Below are positions 47,211 through 56,220 of a stretch of 64,000 nucleotides of DNA, in pieces (the first letter of the stretch is position 1; every line of letters begins with the position of its first letter). The DNA comes from Acidithiobacillus sp. (lineage in GTDB: Bacteria; Pseudomonadota; Gammaproteobacteria; Acidithiobacillales; Acidithiobacillaceae). The DNA is taken from NCBI GenBank assembly GCA_028697715.1, contig JAQVDS010000014.1:1-64000 (forward strand). Reading direction: 5' to 3'. The notes below the pieces were generated by a model, which saw nothing but the letters and a program-made list of their open reading frames with translations, was not told the origin of the DNA and ran no database searches. The position numbers were made by a program, and so were the translations under genes.

Positions 47211-48524
47211 TTATTCCTCGCGCAGACGGCGCAAAAAGATCCCGCTGCGCCGCTGCAGGTTGTAAAGTGCCTGTTTTGGCATGGGTAATTCCTTGAGATT
47301 GCCACGGCGAAAGGCACGCTCCAGAAACCAGTGACTGCTTTGGGTGCTGAGTACGAAGACCTCGTTCAGACCGAACCTGCGGGCAGTCGCGATGCCATAG
47401 TCCAAGAGCTGCTCGCCGCGGCCCTCCTCGCGGTACTGCTCATCTACGGCCAGACAGGCGATCTCGGCCATCCCGTATTCCGGGTAGGGGTAGAGCGCCA
47501 CGCAGCCGATCACCTTGCCGTCGCGTTCCATCACCGTAAACTGTTCCACCTCGCGCTCCAGGCGCTCGCGTCCACGGCGCACCAGCACGCCACTTTCTTC
47601 CAGGGGGCGAATCAGGGACATGATGCCGGGGATATCATTGCGCGTTGCCGGACGCAGGTGTTCGAAGGGATCGCGGGAAATCATCGTCCCGAGGCCATCT
47701 CGGGTGAATAGCTCGCGCAGCAGGGCTCCGTCCTCTTTGCGCGGGATGACGTGTACCCGTTCCACGCTGGCGCGGCAGACCTTCTCCGCACTCAACAGAT
47801 GCTCGCGGATGGCCTCCGGCAGTTCACTCTGCAGCAGGGCAGGGATCTCCGACAGGACGATCTGCCGTAGTAGTTCTCCCCGGCTATCGAGCACGCCCGG
47901 AAAGTCGGCGTAAAAGATCAGTTTGGCCGCCTTCAGGGCGATTGCTGTCGCCACGGCGATATCTTCTGCGCGGATATTGAAGAGGGTTCCAGTCGGTGAA
48001 ACCCCAATGGGGGAGAGCAGCACCACTTCGTCGGCGGCGAGATGACGATGGATGGCCTCGACGGCAACGCGCCGCACCTCTCCCGTATACTGGTAGTCGA
48101 TCCCTTCCAAGATACCGATGGGCTGGGCGATGATGAAATTGCCGCTACTCACCTGCAATCCGGCGTGGGCCATGGGCGAATCCAGACGCCCTTCCGAGAG
48201 CATGGCTTCTACCTGCAGGCGGGCACCGCCGACCGCCGGAATCAGACGCTCCATGACCTCCTCGGTGGTGATGCGACGACCATTCACCCGCTGCGAACTG
48301 AGATCGTCGCGCTCCAAGGCGGCGTCGATCTGCGGCCCGGCGCCATGGACCAGCACGATGTTGATTCCCAAGCTGTTGAGTAGGGCAATGTCTTGGGCAA
48401 TATTCCAGAAGTGGCCGTCAGCGATGACATCGCCACCAAAATTGAGGACGAAGGTTTGTCCGCGAAAGCGATGAATATACGGCGACGATTCGCGAAAATG
48501 GCGAACGAAACTGCTTTTGATCAT
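47211..48524 (-). CDS. argA: N-acetylglutamate synthase
   Basis: First step of arginine synthesis, feedback-inhibited by arginine in this class. 437 residues: an N-terminal amino-acid-kinase-like domain (about 1-290; FVLNFGGDVIAD, VLVHGAGPQID) and a C-terminal GNAT acetyltransferase domain with EIACLAVDEQYREEGRGEQLLDY, the acetyl-CoA loop. ATG at 48524 after GAGGCG. It follows yciB-yciI-bolA on the minus strand and converges with the NYN gene with a 14-bp gap. Confidence 0.96.
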   Translation of the reverse strand: MIKSSFVRHFRESSPYIHRFRGQTFVLNFGGDVIADGHFWNIAQDIALLNSLGINIVLVHGAGPQIDAALERDDLSSQRVNGRRITTEEVMERLIPAVGGARLQVEAMLSEGRLDSPMAHAGLQVSSGNFIIAQPIGILEGIDYQYTGEVRRVAVEAIHRHLAADEVVLLSPIGVSPTGTLFNIRAEDIAVATAIALKAAKLIFYADFPGVLDSRGELLRQIVLSEIPALLQSELPEAIREHLLSAEKVCRASVERVHVIPRKEDGALLRELFTRDGLGTMISRDPFEHLRPATRNDIPGIMSLIRPLEESGVLVRRGRERLEREVEQFTVMERDGKVIGCVALYPYPEYGMAEIACLAVDEQYREEGRGEQLLDYGIATARRFGLNEVFVLSTQSSHWFLERAFRRGNLKELPMPKQALYNLQRRSGIFLRRLREE

Positions 48525-48534
48525 CGCCTCAGCG

Positions 48535-48846
48535 TTAGGAGTGCAGCGAAATCGTGCGTCGTTGCGGCCGCTTCTGGGCGCGTGCCTGGGCTTCTTCGGG
48601 CGTCAGGGTTTGCAGGGTAAAGGCATGGATGCTCTCACCAATGCCATCAACGGCGGCATAGACCAAGCGATGCCGGGCAAGGGGACTCAGGCCGGTGAAC
48701 TTGTCACTCACGATGCGCAGCTCATAGTGACCACCGTCACTGGTAGCTCCAGCATGTCCGGCATGGGCCTCGCTGCGGTCACGGATTTCCAGCTCCTGCG
48801 GCTGCAGGGCGCTGCGCACGGCATTTTCGATCGTTTCCTTGTTCAT
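48535..48846 (-). CDS. bolA: BolA-family protein
   Basis: 103 residues. The segments ENAVRSALQPQELEIRDRS, HYELRIVSDKFTGLSPLARHRLVYAAV and IHAFTLQTLTPEE match the BolA fold with its conserved helix-turn and the C-terminal Thr-Pro-Glu. BolA proteins pair with monothiol glutaredoxins in Fe-S sensing and affect morphology under stress. The ATG overlaps the yciI stop by one base. Confidence 0.92.
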   Translation of the reverse strand: MNKETIENAVRSALQPQELEIRDRSEAHAGHAGATSDGGHYELRIVSDKFTGLSPLARHRLVYAAVDGIGESIHAFTLQTLTPEEAQARAQKRPQRRTISLHS

Positions 48847-49142
48847 CAAAACACCACCTTGTAGGGACGCACGCTAACGTCGGCATAGACGCCATGACTG
48901 AGATAGGGCTCGGCAGCAGCCCAGTGTTGGGCGTCGCTCAGGGAATCGAAACGGGCGATGATCAGGCTGCCGGTGAAACCAGCCTCGCCGGGCTCCTCGC
49001 TGTCGATGGCCGGGAAAGGACCCGCACTCAACAGGCGTCCCTCGGATTGCAGCTGATGCAGGCGGGCAAGATGCTCGGCGCGCACTTGTTTGCGCAATTC
49101 CAGAGAATTGGGATTGTCGATGCCGATGATACAGTAATACAT
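48846..49142 (-). CDS. yciI: YciI-family protein
   Basis: 98 residues. Ferredoxin-like YCII domain with YYCIIGIDNPNSLELRKQ, HLARLHQLQSEGRLLSAGPFPA and the C-terminal DPY-like YADVSVRPYKVVF; conserved His and Asp are present. Biochemical role unclear in the family. Co-directional with yciB upstream and bolA downstream, the usual proteobacterial neighbourhood. Confidence 0.93.
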   Translation of the reverse strand: MYYCIIGIDNPNSLELRKQVRAEHLARLHQLQSEGRLLSAGPFPAIDSEEPGEAGFTGSLIIARFDSLSDAQHWAAAEPYLSHGVYADVSVRPYKVVF

Positions 49143-49186
49143 GCCTGTTCTCCCGAAAGTAATGCCTCAGTCTAGCACAGGCCGGC

Positions 49187-49744
49187 TTACTGCGAATCCT
49201 TGCCGTGCAGGGCATCGGGGGGAAGGGCACGACTGATGAGGATCGCCTGATAGATCACGAAGAGCACGGTAAGAATCAGTAGGCCAAAGAGCTTGAAATC
49301 CACCCAGATGGCCGTCGGAAAGGTGTAGGCAATGAGCAGGTTGAGGGCAGCCAGGACGATGAAAAAAATAATCCAATAGCGGTTCAGTCGACGCCAGAAG
49401 TGATTGGGTAGGGCGACCGGCAGCTGCGCCCCCATGAGACGCTGCAGCAGGGGTGTCTCGCGCCAGTGCGTCCAGAGCAGGGCGACGGCGAAGAGAAAAT
49501 ACAGAATGCTGGGCTTCCACTTGATGAAAGTGTCATTATGAAAATAGATCGTCAGGCCACCAAAGATCAGAATCAATAGTGTCGAGATCCAGGTCATGCT
49601 CTCCACCCGACCTTGGCGCCGCCATTGCCAAAGCATGAGTAATACCGAGGCAACGATGAGAACCTTCGTGGCAAAGTAGATGCCGTGGATCTTGTAGGCG
49701 ACGAAGAACAGGATCACCGGCAGAAAATCGATCAACAGTTTCAT
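49187..49744 (-). CDS. yciB: Septation-family inner-membrane protein YciB
   Basis: 185 residues. ATG at 49744 gives the family start MKLLIDFLPVILFFVAYK; an upstream ATG adds ten residues of no known use. Five hydrophobic segments with the conserved FGGLTIYFHNDTFIKWKPSI and ALNLLIAYTF blocks. Also called IspZ; linked to cell-envelope and division machinery. First of the minus-strand yciB-yciI-bolA-argA cluster. Confidence 0.93.
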   Translation of the reverse strand: MKLLIDFLPVILFFVAYKIHGIYFATKVLIVASVLLMLWQWRRQGRVESMTWISTLLILIFGGLTIYFHNDTFIKWKPSILYFLFAVALLWTHWRETPLLQRLMGAQLPVALPNHFWRRLNRYWIIFFIVLAALNLLIAYTFPTAIWVDFKLFGLLILTVLFVIYQAILISRALPPDALHGKDSQ

Positions 49745-49807
49745 GAACAGACCAAAACGGGTAGGGTGGAGCATACCAGTGTACCGATCTGTAGGAGAGT
49801 TTGCCTA

Positions 49808-50674
49808 GTGGAACAGGAAGAGTGGTTGCAGCCGTTGCTGCGGGCCCTCGGGCAGCAGCAAAAGAAGGAATTGCCCGACTTTGGGCGGTATCGGGCCGCG
49901 CGCTGGCGCCGTCAACGCCTTGGCGGCCATCTGGAGGGGCTGGCGCGGCTGGACCTGCCGCGCCTCGATAGCCTCTTGGGGATCGAGGACATCAAAAAGA
50001 CCTTGGAGACCAACACCCGCCAGTTTGTTGCTGGCTTGCCAGCCAATGACGCTCTGCTTTGGGGGGGGCGCGGCACCGGCAAATCCTCGCTGGTCAAGGC
50101 GCTGCTACATGCCTACGCAGACGAGGGGCTGCGTCTGGTGGAGATCGACAGTCAGGCCATTCTGGATTTGCCGGAGATCCTGGCTGCCATTGCTGAGGCG
50201 GATGCGGAAGAAAAATATCGCTTTCTGCTCTTTTGTGATGATCTTTCCTTCGGCTCCGACGATCCCGCCTATCGGTCCCTGAAATCGCTGCTGGATGGCG
50301 GAGTGGAAGCACGCCCGAGTAATGTCTTGCTCTATGCCACGAGCAACCGTCGCCATCTTCTGCCGCGCCATTTTTCTGACAACGAGGAGTATCATCGCCA
50401 CGGCGAGGAGATCATCGCTGGCGAGACGGCGGAAGAAAAGATCAGCCTGTCGGAACGCTTCGGCCTCTGGCTCGGCTTCTATCCCTTCGATCAGAAACAA
50501 TACCTCGCCATTGTACGCCAGCATTTGCAGTTGCTGAACAATGACGACAGCGAAAACGAATGGCGGGAAGAGGCCCTGCGCTGGGCCTTGCAACGGGGCT
50601 CGCGCAGCGGCCGGGTGGCGCAGCATTTCGCCCGCCATTGGGTGGGCAGCCGGGGCCTGCAGGATCCGGCCTGA
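49808..50674 (+). CDS. AAA+ ATPase of the DUF815 family
   Basis: 288 residues. GTG at 49808 with AGGAGAG about 10 nt upstream. The Walker A GGRGTGKSS is at 86-94 and a Walker B-like LLFCDDLSF follows; SDNEEYHRHGEEI and LSERFGLWLGFYPFDQKQYL are family blocks. The N-terminus PDFGRYRAARWRR is typical. Cellular role unknown. Stop is adjacent to the converging suhB stop. Confidence 0.88.
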   Translation: MEQEEWLQPLLRALGQQQKKELPDFGRYRAARWRRQRLGGHLEGLARLDLPRLDSLLGIEDIKKTLETNTRQFVAGLPANDALLWGGRGTGKSSLVKALLHAYADEGLRLVEIDSQAILDLPEILAAIAEADAEEKYRFLLFCDDLSFGSDDPAYRSLKSLLDGGVEARPSNVLLYATSNRRHLLPRHFSDNEEYHRHGEEIIAGETAEEKISLSERFGLWLGFYPFDQKQYLAIVRQHLQLLNNDDSENEWREEALRWALQRGSRSGRVAQHFARHWVGSRGLQDPA

Positions 50675-50677
50675 GAT

Positions 50678-51469
50678 CTACGCAGCGGGCAGTTCTTTCT
50701 GGATCTGTTGCAGCAGCAGCGCGTGAATGCGTAGATTGCCGCCGACGATATTTCCCGATTCGAAAAAGTTCTGCTCGCCGTGAAAATCAGTGGCCAGTCC
50801 ACCAGCTTCCTGAATCAACAGGGTACCAGCGGCAATGTCCCAGGGTTTCAGGTGGAACTCCCAGAACCCATCGTAACGACCTGCAGCTACATAGGCGAGG
50901 TCGAGGGCGGCCGAACCGGCGCGGCGCAGGCCGGCAGTCCTCTGCATCAGGTTTTTGAAGATGGAAAGATATTGGTCGAGATAACTGAAATCCCGGAACG
51001 GGAAGCCCGTGGCAATCAGGCTGTCATCGAGGTCTTTGCGCTGGCTGACGCGCAGGCGTCGATCGTTGAGGTGGGCACCGCCGCCACGGCTGGCGGTGAA
51101 GAGCTCATTGCGCAGCGGGTCATAGACGACGGCATGCTCCATCCGGCCATGACGGCGCACGCCAATCGAGACGGCGAGACTCGGTACGGCATGTATGAAA
51201 TTGGTGGTGCCGTCGAGGGGGTCGATGACCCACTCATACTCCGCAGCCTCGACGCGCGTGCCCTCTTCGGCGAGGATGCCATGCTCGGGGTAGGCCCGTT
51301 GAATGATCTCGACAATGGCCGCCTCGGCCCGTTGGTCGATTTCCGTCACAAAATCGTGCGGGCCTTTGCTGGCGACCCGCACTTCGTTGACGCGGTCGAT
51401 ACTGCGGCTGATGATGTCGCCGGCCTTGCGGGCGGCGCGGATCGCGGTTACAAGAATGGGATGTTGCAT
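50678..51469 (-). CDS. suhB: Inositol-1-monophosphatase-family protein SuhB
   Basis: 263 residues. Metal-binding motifs ILAEEGT and the signature WVIDPLDGTTNFIHAVPSLAV are present, and a second signature WEFHLKPWDIAAGTLLIQEAGG. In enterics SuhB also works as a ribosome-assembly and Nus-complex factor. Divergent from trmJ with 26 bp between start codons, so the promoters overlap. Confidence 0.96.
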   Translation of the reverse strand: MQHPILVTAIRAARKAGDIISRSIDRVNEVRVASKGPHDFVTEIDQRAEAAIVEIIQRAYPEHGILAEEGTRVEAAEYEWVIDPLDGTTNFIHAVPSLAVSIGVRRHGRMEHAVVYDPLRNELFTASRGGGAHLNDRRLRVSQRKDLDDSLIATGFPFRDFSYLDQYLSIFKNLMQRTAGLRRAGSAALDLAYVAAGRYDGFWEFHLKPWDIAAGTLLIQEAGGLATDFHGEQNFFESGNIVGGNLRIHALLLQQIQKELPAA

Positions 51470-51495
51470 GACAACCTTGGCTCGGAATTCAAGAT

Positions 51496-52278
51496 ATGGA
51501 CGAGTATAGAGAAAAGCGGGGCACCCTGCACGGTGCGGCCGTGCTGCCGCAGATCCGCGTGGTGTTGGTAGAGCCCAGCCATCCGGGTAACATTGGCTCG
51601 ACGGCGCGAGCGATGAAGGTCATGGGTCTCACCCAACTGGCGCTGGTGCGGCCTCGTCAGTTTCCTCACCCCGACGCCACGGCTCTGGCCTCGGGCGCCG
51701 AGGATCTTCTAGTGGACGCGCAGGTGCATGAAGATCTGCAGGATGCCATTGGCGACTGCCAGCGCGTATATGGCACCACGGCGCGCGATCGTCACATTCA
51801 GTGGCCACAGCTGGACGCCCGCCAAGCGGCGTTGGCGATGGTGACGCAAGCGGCGCAGGCGCCGGTGGCGCTACTCTTTGGCCGTGAGAGCAGTGGTCTG
51901 AGCAATGCCGAGCTGGACCTCTGTCAGACCCTGATCCAAATTCCTACTGGTGATCTCTACCACTCGCTCAATCTGGCGCAGGCCGTGCAGATCATCGCCT
52001 ATGAACTACAGATGGCGAGCAGGTCTTCCAACCCAGTGGCGGACGGGTTGCCCGAACTGGAGGCCAGTGTCGCCGATCGCGAAGGATTTTATGGCCAACT
52101 GCAGACGGTGTTGCTGGCCTCTGGGTTTTTGCAGGCGCCCCGGGAAGAACACATGATGCGCCGCCTGCGCCGTCTCTTTGATCGCGCTCACCTAAGCCGC
52201 AATGAAGTCGACATCCTGCGCGGTATCCTCACGGAAATCTCGCGCTGGGCGACGCGCACAGCACCTGAGGAACATTGA
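51496..52278 (+). CDS. trmJ: tRNA (cytidine/uridine-32-2'-O)-methyltransferase TrmJ
   Basis: 260 residues, SPOUT methyltransferase. [20 protein letters not shown] is the start of the domain and [15 protein letters not shown] and [19 protein letters not shown] form the SAM knot. Its position before cysE and iscR is conserved in gamma-proteobacteria (formerly yfhQ). The stop overlaps the cysE ATG by one base (TGATG). Confidence 0.95.
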   Translation: MDEYREKRGTLHGAAVLPQIRVVLVEPSHPGNIGSTARAMKVMGLTQLALVRPRQFPHPDATALASGAEDLLVDAQVHEDLQDAIGDCQRVYGTTARDRHIQWPQLDARQAALAMVTQAAQAPVALLFGRESSGLSNAELDLCQTLIQIPTGDLYHSLNLAQAVQIIAYELQMASRSSNPVADGLPELEASVADREGFYGQLQTVLLASGFLQAPREEHMMRRLRRLFDRAHLSRNEVDILRGILTEISRWATRTAPEEH

Positions 52279-53018
52279 TGTCTCTACGTGATGATCTCGA
52301 TTCCATTTTTGCGCGCGACCCAGCGGCGCGTAATCGCTTTGAATTGCTCCTCACCTACCCAGGGGTGCATGCGCTGCTGCTCTATCGCGTGTCGCATTGG
52401 GCCTGGGGTCATCGCTGGCGCCTCCTCGCGCGGATTCTTTCGGGCATCGCCCGCTGGGCGACCGGCATCGAGATTCACCCGGGCGCGCAGATCGGTGCCC
52501 GCTTCTTCATCGACCATGGCATGGGAGTGGTCATTGGCGAGACCGCAGAGATCGGTGACGACTGCACGCTCTACCACGGCGTCACCCTGGGCGGTACCTC
52601 CTGGCAGCCGGGCAAACGCCATCCCACCCTGGGTAGCGGTGTCATTGTTGGCGCCGGTGCCAAGGTGCTCGGGCCCATTCGGGTGGGCGACAATGCCCGC
52701 ATCGGTTCCAATGCCGTGGTGGTGAAAGACGTACCCGAGGGGGCGACAGTGGTCGGCATCCCGGGGCGCGTTGTGAACAAGAGCGGCGCCGATGACCGTC
52801 ACTTTGAGGCCTACGGTTTGACCGGGCAGATGCCCGATCCCGTCGCGCGGGCGGTGGAGTGTATGCTCGAACACATGCACCATCAGGACAAAGAGCTGGC
52901 CGAGCTACGCGCCCAACTGGCCGAGCTGAGGCCCCAGGCAAACGACATTCAGATTGAGAAAAGCCCGGAGTGTTTCCCGGAAACGCTGGGTGAGGGAACC
53001 CCCGCGCAGAATAGTTGA
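52278..53018 (+). CDS. cysE: Serine O-acetyltransferase
   Basis: First step of cysteine synthesis. 246 residues, shorter than E. coli CysE. Left-handed beta-helix hexapeptide repeats ([41 protein letters not shown]) include the catalytic His and Asp (FIDHGMG). The C-terminus lacks an obvious DGI inhibitory tail. It may supply cysteine for IscS, encoded just downstream. Confidence 0.95.
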   Translation: MSLRDDLDSIFARDPAARNRFELLLTYPGVHALLLYRVSHWAWGHRWRLLARILSGIARWATGIEIHPGAQIGARFFIDHGMGVVIGETAEIGDDCTLYHGVTLGGTSWQPGKRHPTLGSGVIVGAGAKVLGPIRVGDNARIGSNAVVVKDVPEGATVVGIPGRVVNKSGADDRHFEAYGLTGQMPDPVARAVECMLEHMHHQDKELAELRAQLAELRPQANDIQIEKSPECFPETLGEGTPAQNS

Positions 53019-53042
53019 CTAATTCAGTAGGGATAGTAGGAT
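53011..53042 (+). promoter_or_regulatory. iscR promoter with type 1 IscR site
   Basis: ATAGTTGACTAATTCAGTAG at 53011-53030, continuing GGAT, matches the type 1 IscR box (ATA..TGACTA....AGT). The embedded TTGACT (53015-53020) is a -35 box; TAGGAT at 53037-53042 is the likely -10, 16 bp away. Binding of [2Fe-2S]-IscR would block the promoter, giving autorepression of the isc operon. Confidence 0.75.
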
Positions 53043-53069
53043 ACTTACCCAACCAGGAGGTTTACAGAG

Positions 53070-53567
53070 ATGAAGCTGACGACCAAAGGTCGCTACGCGG
53101 TAACCGCCATGCTCGACCTTGCATTGCATGCTGAGGACGAGGTGGTGACGGTAGCGGATATTTCCCGGCGTCAGCAGATCTCTGTGGCCTACCTGGAGCA
53201 GCTTTTTGGGCGCTTGCGCAAGCAGGGGTTGGTGGAGAGTGTGCGTGGTCCAGGCGGTGGCTATCGCCTCGGTGCAGCGGGTACGAATGTACCGGTGGAT
53301 GAGATCATCCGCGCGGTAAATGAGTCCATCAACACCACCCACTGCGGCGGCGATCCGGTGCAGTGCTGCAAGGGTGAGGGTCAGCAGTGTTTGACCCACG
53401 ATCTCTGGGAAGCGCTGGGAGAGGAAATCAGCCGTTTCCTGAGTGGCATCACCCTTGCGCAACTGGTTCGCGAACAGCGACAAAAGTTGCAGCAGCAAGG
53501 TTCTATGCCGATACAAATGGCGGAGCGCGGGCGTCAGCAACGTCCGGCCCATGGGGAAGTGAGGTGA
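53070..53567 (+). CDS. iscR: Fe-S cluster-sensing repressor IscR
   Basis: 165 residues, Rrf2 family. Winged helix at about 1-80. The cluster region [10 protein letters not shown] and GEGQQCLTH has Cys92, Cys99/Cys100, Cys107 and His110, near the E. coli spacing. It represses the isc genes when its cluster is loaded. ATG at 53070 follows CAGGAGG. The C-terminal tail (about 140-165) is unique and charged. Confidence 0.95.
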   Translation: MKLTTKGRYAVTAMLDLALHAEDEVVTVADISRRQQISVAYLEQLFGRLRKQGLVESVRGPGGGYRLGAAGTNVPVDEIIRAVNESINTTHCGGDPVQCCKGEGQQCLTHDLWEALGEEISRFLSGITLAQLVREQRQKLQQQGSMPIQMAERGRQQRPAHGEVR

Positions 53568-53569
53568 AT

Positions 53570-54823
53570 ATGAGTGCAGTGCAGGCAGATGTAGTACAAA
53601 GCCCGGCAGTACGGGAACGGCCGATTTATCTGGATTACCAGGCAACGACGCCGGTCGACCCCCTGGTCGTCGAGGCGATGTTGCCGTACCTGACGCAGAA
53701 CTTCGGTAACCCCGCAAGCCGTTCGCACAGTTATGGCTGGTCTGCCGAAGAGGCGGTAGAGAACGCTCGCGCGCAAGTGGCAAATGCGATTCATGCCGAT
53801 CCCAAGGAGATTGTCTGGACCTCTGGGGCGACCGAGGCCAGCAACCTCGCCATCAAGGGCGCCGCGCATTTCTACTCTGGCAAAGGAAAGCACATCCTGA
53901 CGTTGCGCACGGAGCATAAGGCAACTCTCGACACCTGTCGGCAACTGGAGCGAGAAGGGTTCGAGGTCACCTACCTCGACGTGCAGGAAAATGGTCTGGT
54001 CGATCTCGAGGCCTTCCGTGCAGCTCTGCGGCCGGATACGGTGCTCGCTTCCATCCTCTTCGTGAACAATGAAATCGGCGTGATCCAGCCAATGGAAGAG
54101 ATCGGCAAGATCCTGCGCGAGCACAAGATCATCTTTCATGTCGATGCGGTGCAGGCGCTCGGTAAGGTCCCGGTCGATGTCGAGACCATCCAGGCGGATC
54201 TGATGAGTCTGTCCGCCCATAAGATCTACGGGCCCAAGGGCATCGGTGCCCTCTACGTGCGGCGCAAGCCGCGGGTGCGGATCGAGGCGCAGATTCACGG
54301 CGGTGGCCATGAGCGTGGCATGCGTTCCGGTACCTTGCCGACGCATCAGATTGTTGGCATGGGTGCTGCCGCGGAACTCGCCGTCCGCAGCATGGAAAGT
54401 GACAACCGGCGCATTCGGCAGCTCCGCGATCGCTTGCTTGAGGGCATCATGAGTCGGGTGGACGAAGTCTACATCAATGGCGATATGGAACATCGCGTGC
54501 CGCACAACCTGAACTTGAGTTTCGCCTTCGTCGAGGGGGAATCGTTGATCATGGCACTCAAGGGCATCGCGGTGTCCAGCGGTTCAGCCTGTACCTCGGC
54601 CAGTCTGGAACCCTCCTACGTGCTGCGTGCATTGGGCAAGTCCGACGAGTTGGCGCACAGTTCCATCCGCTTCGGTATCGGCCGCTACACCACCGAAGAA
54701 GAGATTGACGAGACCATCGCCCTGGTGGCCGCGAAGGTCGGCAAATTGCGGGAGCTTTCGCCTTTGTGGGAGATGCATCTGGAAGGCATCGACCTGAATT
54801 CCGTGCAGTGGGCGGCACATTGA
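53570..54823 (+). CDS. iscS: Cysteine desulfurase IscS
   Basis: 417 residues. PLP enzyme that moves sulfur from cysteine to IscU, MnmA and other acceptors. The N-terminal [17 protein letters not shown] Lys in [15 protein letters not shown] and the mobile-loop Cys in [17 protein letters not shown] are intact. ATG at 53570 follows GAGGTGA, just after the iscR stop. Confidence 0.97.
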   Translation: MSAVQADVVQSPAVRERPIYLDYQATTPVDPLVVEAMLPYLTQNFGNPASRSHSYGWSAEEAVENARAQVANAIHADPKEIVWTSGATEASNLAIKGAAHFYSGKGKHILTLRTEHKATLDTCRQLEREGFEVTYLDVQENGLVDLEAFRAALRPDTVLASILFVNNEIGVIQPMEEIGKILREHKIIFHVDAVQALGKVPVDVETIQADLMSLSAHKIYGPKGIGALYVRRKPRVRIEAQIHGGGHERGMRSGTLPTHQIVGMGAAAELAVRSMESDNRRIRQLRDRLLEGIMSRVDEVYINGDMEHRVPHNLNLSFAFVEGESLIMALKGIAVSSGSACTSASLEPSYVLRALGKSDELAHSSIRFGIGRYTTEEEIDETIALVAAKVGKLRELSPLWEMHLEGIDLNSVQWAAH

Positions 54824-54847
54824 TTCTGAGATAACGGGAGACAAATC

Positions 54848-55249
54848 ATGGCATACAGTGAAAAGGTAATTGATCATTACGAGAACCCCCGGAATGTGGG
54901 TGGATTTGGCAAGGAAGATGCGGGTGTGGGCACCGGCATGGTTGGCGCGCCGGCCTGCGGCGACGTCATGCGCCTGCAGATCAAGGTGAATGAGCAGGGC
55001 ATCATTGAGGACGCCAAGTTCAAGACCTACGGTTGCGGCTCTGCCATTGCCTCCAGTTCTCTGGTCACCGAGTGGGTGAAGGGCAAGACCCTGGATGAAG
55101 CGATGACCATCAAGAACAGCCAGATTGCGGAAGAGCTGGAATTGCCACCGGTCAAAATTCATTGTTCTGTGTTGGCCGAAGATGCAATCAAGGCGGCGAT
55201 CGAGGACTATCGCAAGAAGTCCGGCGCTAGCTCCAGCGAAACCCACTAA
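54848..55249 (+). CDS. iscU: Fe-S cluster assembly scaffold IscU
   Basis: 133 residues. The three cluster Cys are in PACGD, YGCGSAIA and HCSVLAEDA, and the HscA-binding LPPVK is present. The assembled cluster is handed on with HscA/HscB help. AAT-rich leader with CGGGAG ribosome site. Confidence 0.97.
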   Translation: MAYSEKVIDHYENPRNVGGFGKEDAGVGTGMVGAPACGDVMRLQIKVNEQGIIEDAKFKTYGCGSAIASSSLVTEWVKGKTLDEAMTIKNSQIAEELELPPVKIHCSVLAEDAIKAAIEDYRKKSGASSSETH

Positions 55250-55258
55250 GGTGGAGCG

Positions 55259-55582
55259 ATGGCACTGACGATGACGTCCGCCGCAGTGCGGCAGGTGCGC
55301 AAGAGCATCGAAAAGCGCGGGAAAGGACAGGGGATTCGCATCGGCGTGAAGACCAGTGGCTGTTCCGGCCTATCTTATGTCATGGAATTTGTCGATCAGC
55401 CGCAGCCGGAAGATATCGTCTGCGCACAGGATGACGTCAAGATCTTCGTCGATCCCAAGAGCATGCTGTATCTGGACGGTACTGAGCTGGATTTCACTCG
55501 CGAGGGCCTGAACGAGGGGTTCCGCTTCAACAATCCCAACGTCAAGGATACCTGCGGCTGTGGCGAGAGCTTTACCGTCTGA
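55259..55582 (+). CDS. iscA: A-type Fe-S carrier IscA
   Basis: 107 residues. The three conserved Cys are in TSGCSGLSY and CGCGESF. Carries Fe-S clusters or iron to target proteins. Separated by 9 bp from iscU. Confidence 0.96.
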   Translation: MALTMTSAAVRQVRKSIEKRGKGQGIRIGVKTSGCSGLSYVMEFVDQPQPEDIVCAQDDVKIFVDPKSMLYLDGTELDFTREGLNEGFRFNNPNVKDTCGCGESFTV

Positions 55583-55583
55583 C

Positions 55584-56195
55584 ATGACCCGATGTGCTGT
55601 CTGCGAGGCGGAGATGGAGTCGGGCGCGGCCCTTTGCCCGCAGTGTGGGGCCTTGCAGCCCTGCGATCCGTCTCTCTCCCTCTTTGCCATCCTGGGCTTG
55701 GCCGAGGGCTTCGTCATCGATCCGGCAGCGTTGCGCTCGGCTGCACTTGAGCGTCTGCGTGCTGTCCATCCCGATCGTTTTGCCCAGGCCGATGGACGCA
55801 CGCAACGGCAATCGCTGGAGTGGACGACACGCCTCAATGAGGCGCAGGCGGTATTGAGTGATCCGCTGCGTCGCGGCGATTACCTTTTTTCCCGTCACTT
55901 TGGCCAATCCGCCTTGGGCGAAGAGATGGGCAGCCTGCGCGACCCAGAAGTCCTGATGCGCCAGATGGAGCGGCGTGAGGCCTTGGAAGAAGCCGCAGCC
56001 GTGCGGGATCAGGTGGCTCTGGAGCGGCTGCGTGCCGAGGCGCATGCCGAGGAAAAACAAATCGAGGAGCAGCTTGCTGCGTCCTTCACTGCGCCCGAGG
56101 CCGGGCGCATTGCCCCGCTCCTGCAGGAGTGGCAGTATCTGCGCAAATTTCTCGCAGAAATCGATCAATACGAAGAGCGGTGGGATTTCGCCTGA
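55584..56195 (+). CDS. hscB: Co-chaperone HscB with an N-terminal zinc ribbon
   Basis: 203 residues. The ATG at 55584 follows the iscA stop directly. The first 30 residues carry CxxC twice (Cys4, Cys7, Cys18, Cys21) followed by GALQPCDPS, as in human HSC20 and unlike E. coli HscB. The J domain has the HPD at 62-64, and the C-terminal three-helix part (about 115-200) binds IscU. It stimulates HscA ATPase. Confidence 0.93.
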   Translation: MTRCAVCEAEMESGAALCPQCGALQPCDPSLSLFAILGLAEGFVIDPAALRSAALERLRAVHPDRFAQADGRTQRQSLEWTTRLNEAQAVLSDPLRRGDYLFSRHFGQSALGEEMGSLRDPEVLMRQMERREALEEAAAVRDQVALERLRAEAHAEEKQIEEQLAASFTAPEAGRIAPLLQEWQYLRKFLAEIDQYEERWDFA

Positions 56196-56220
56196 AGCCC
56201 ACTCGCGCTGAGGAGCTTGC

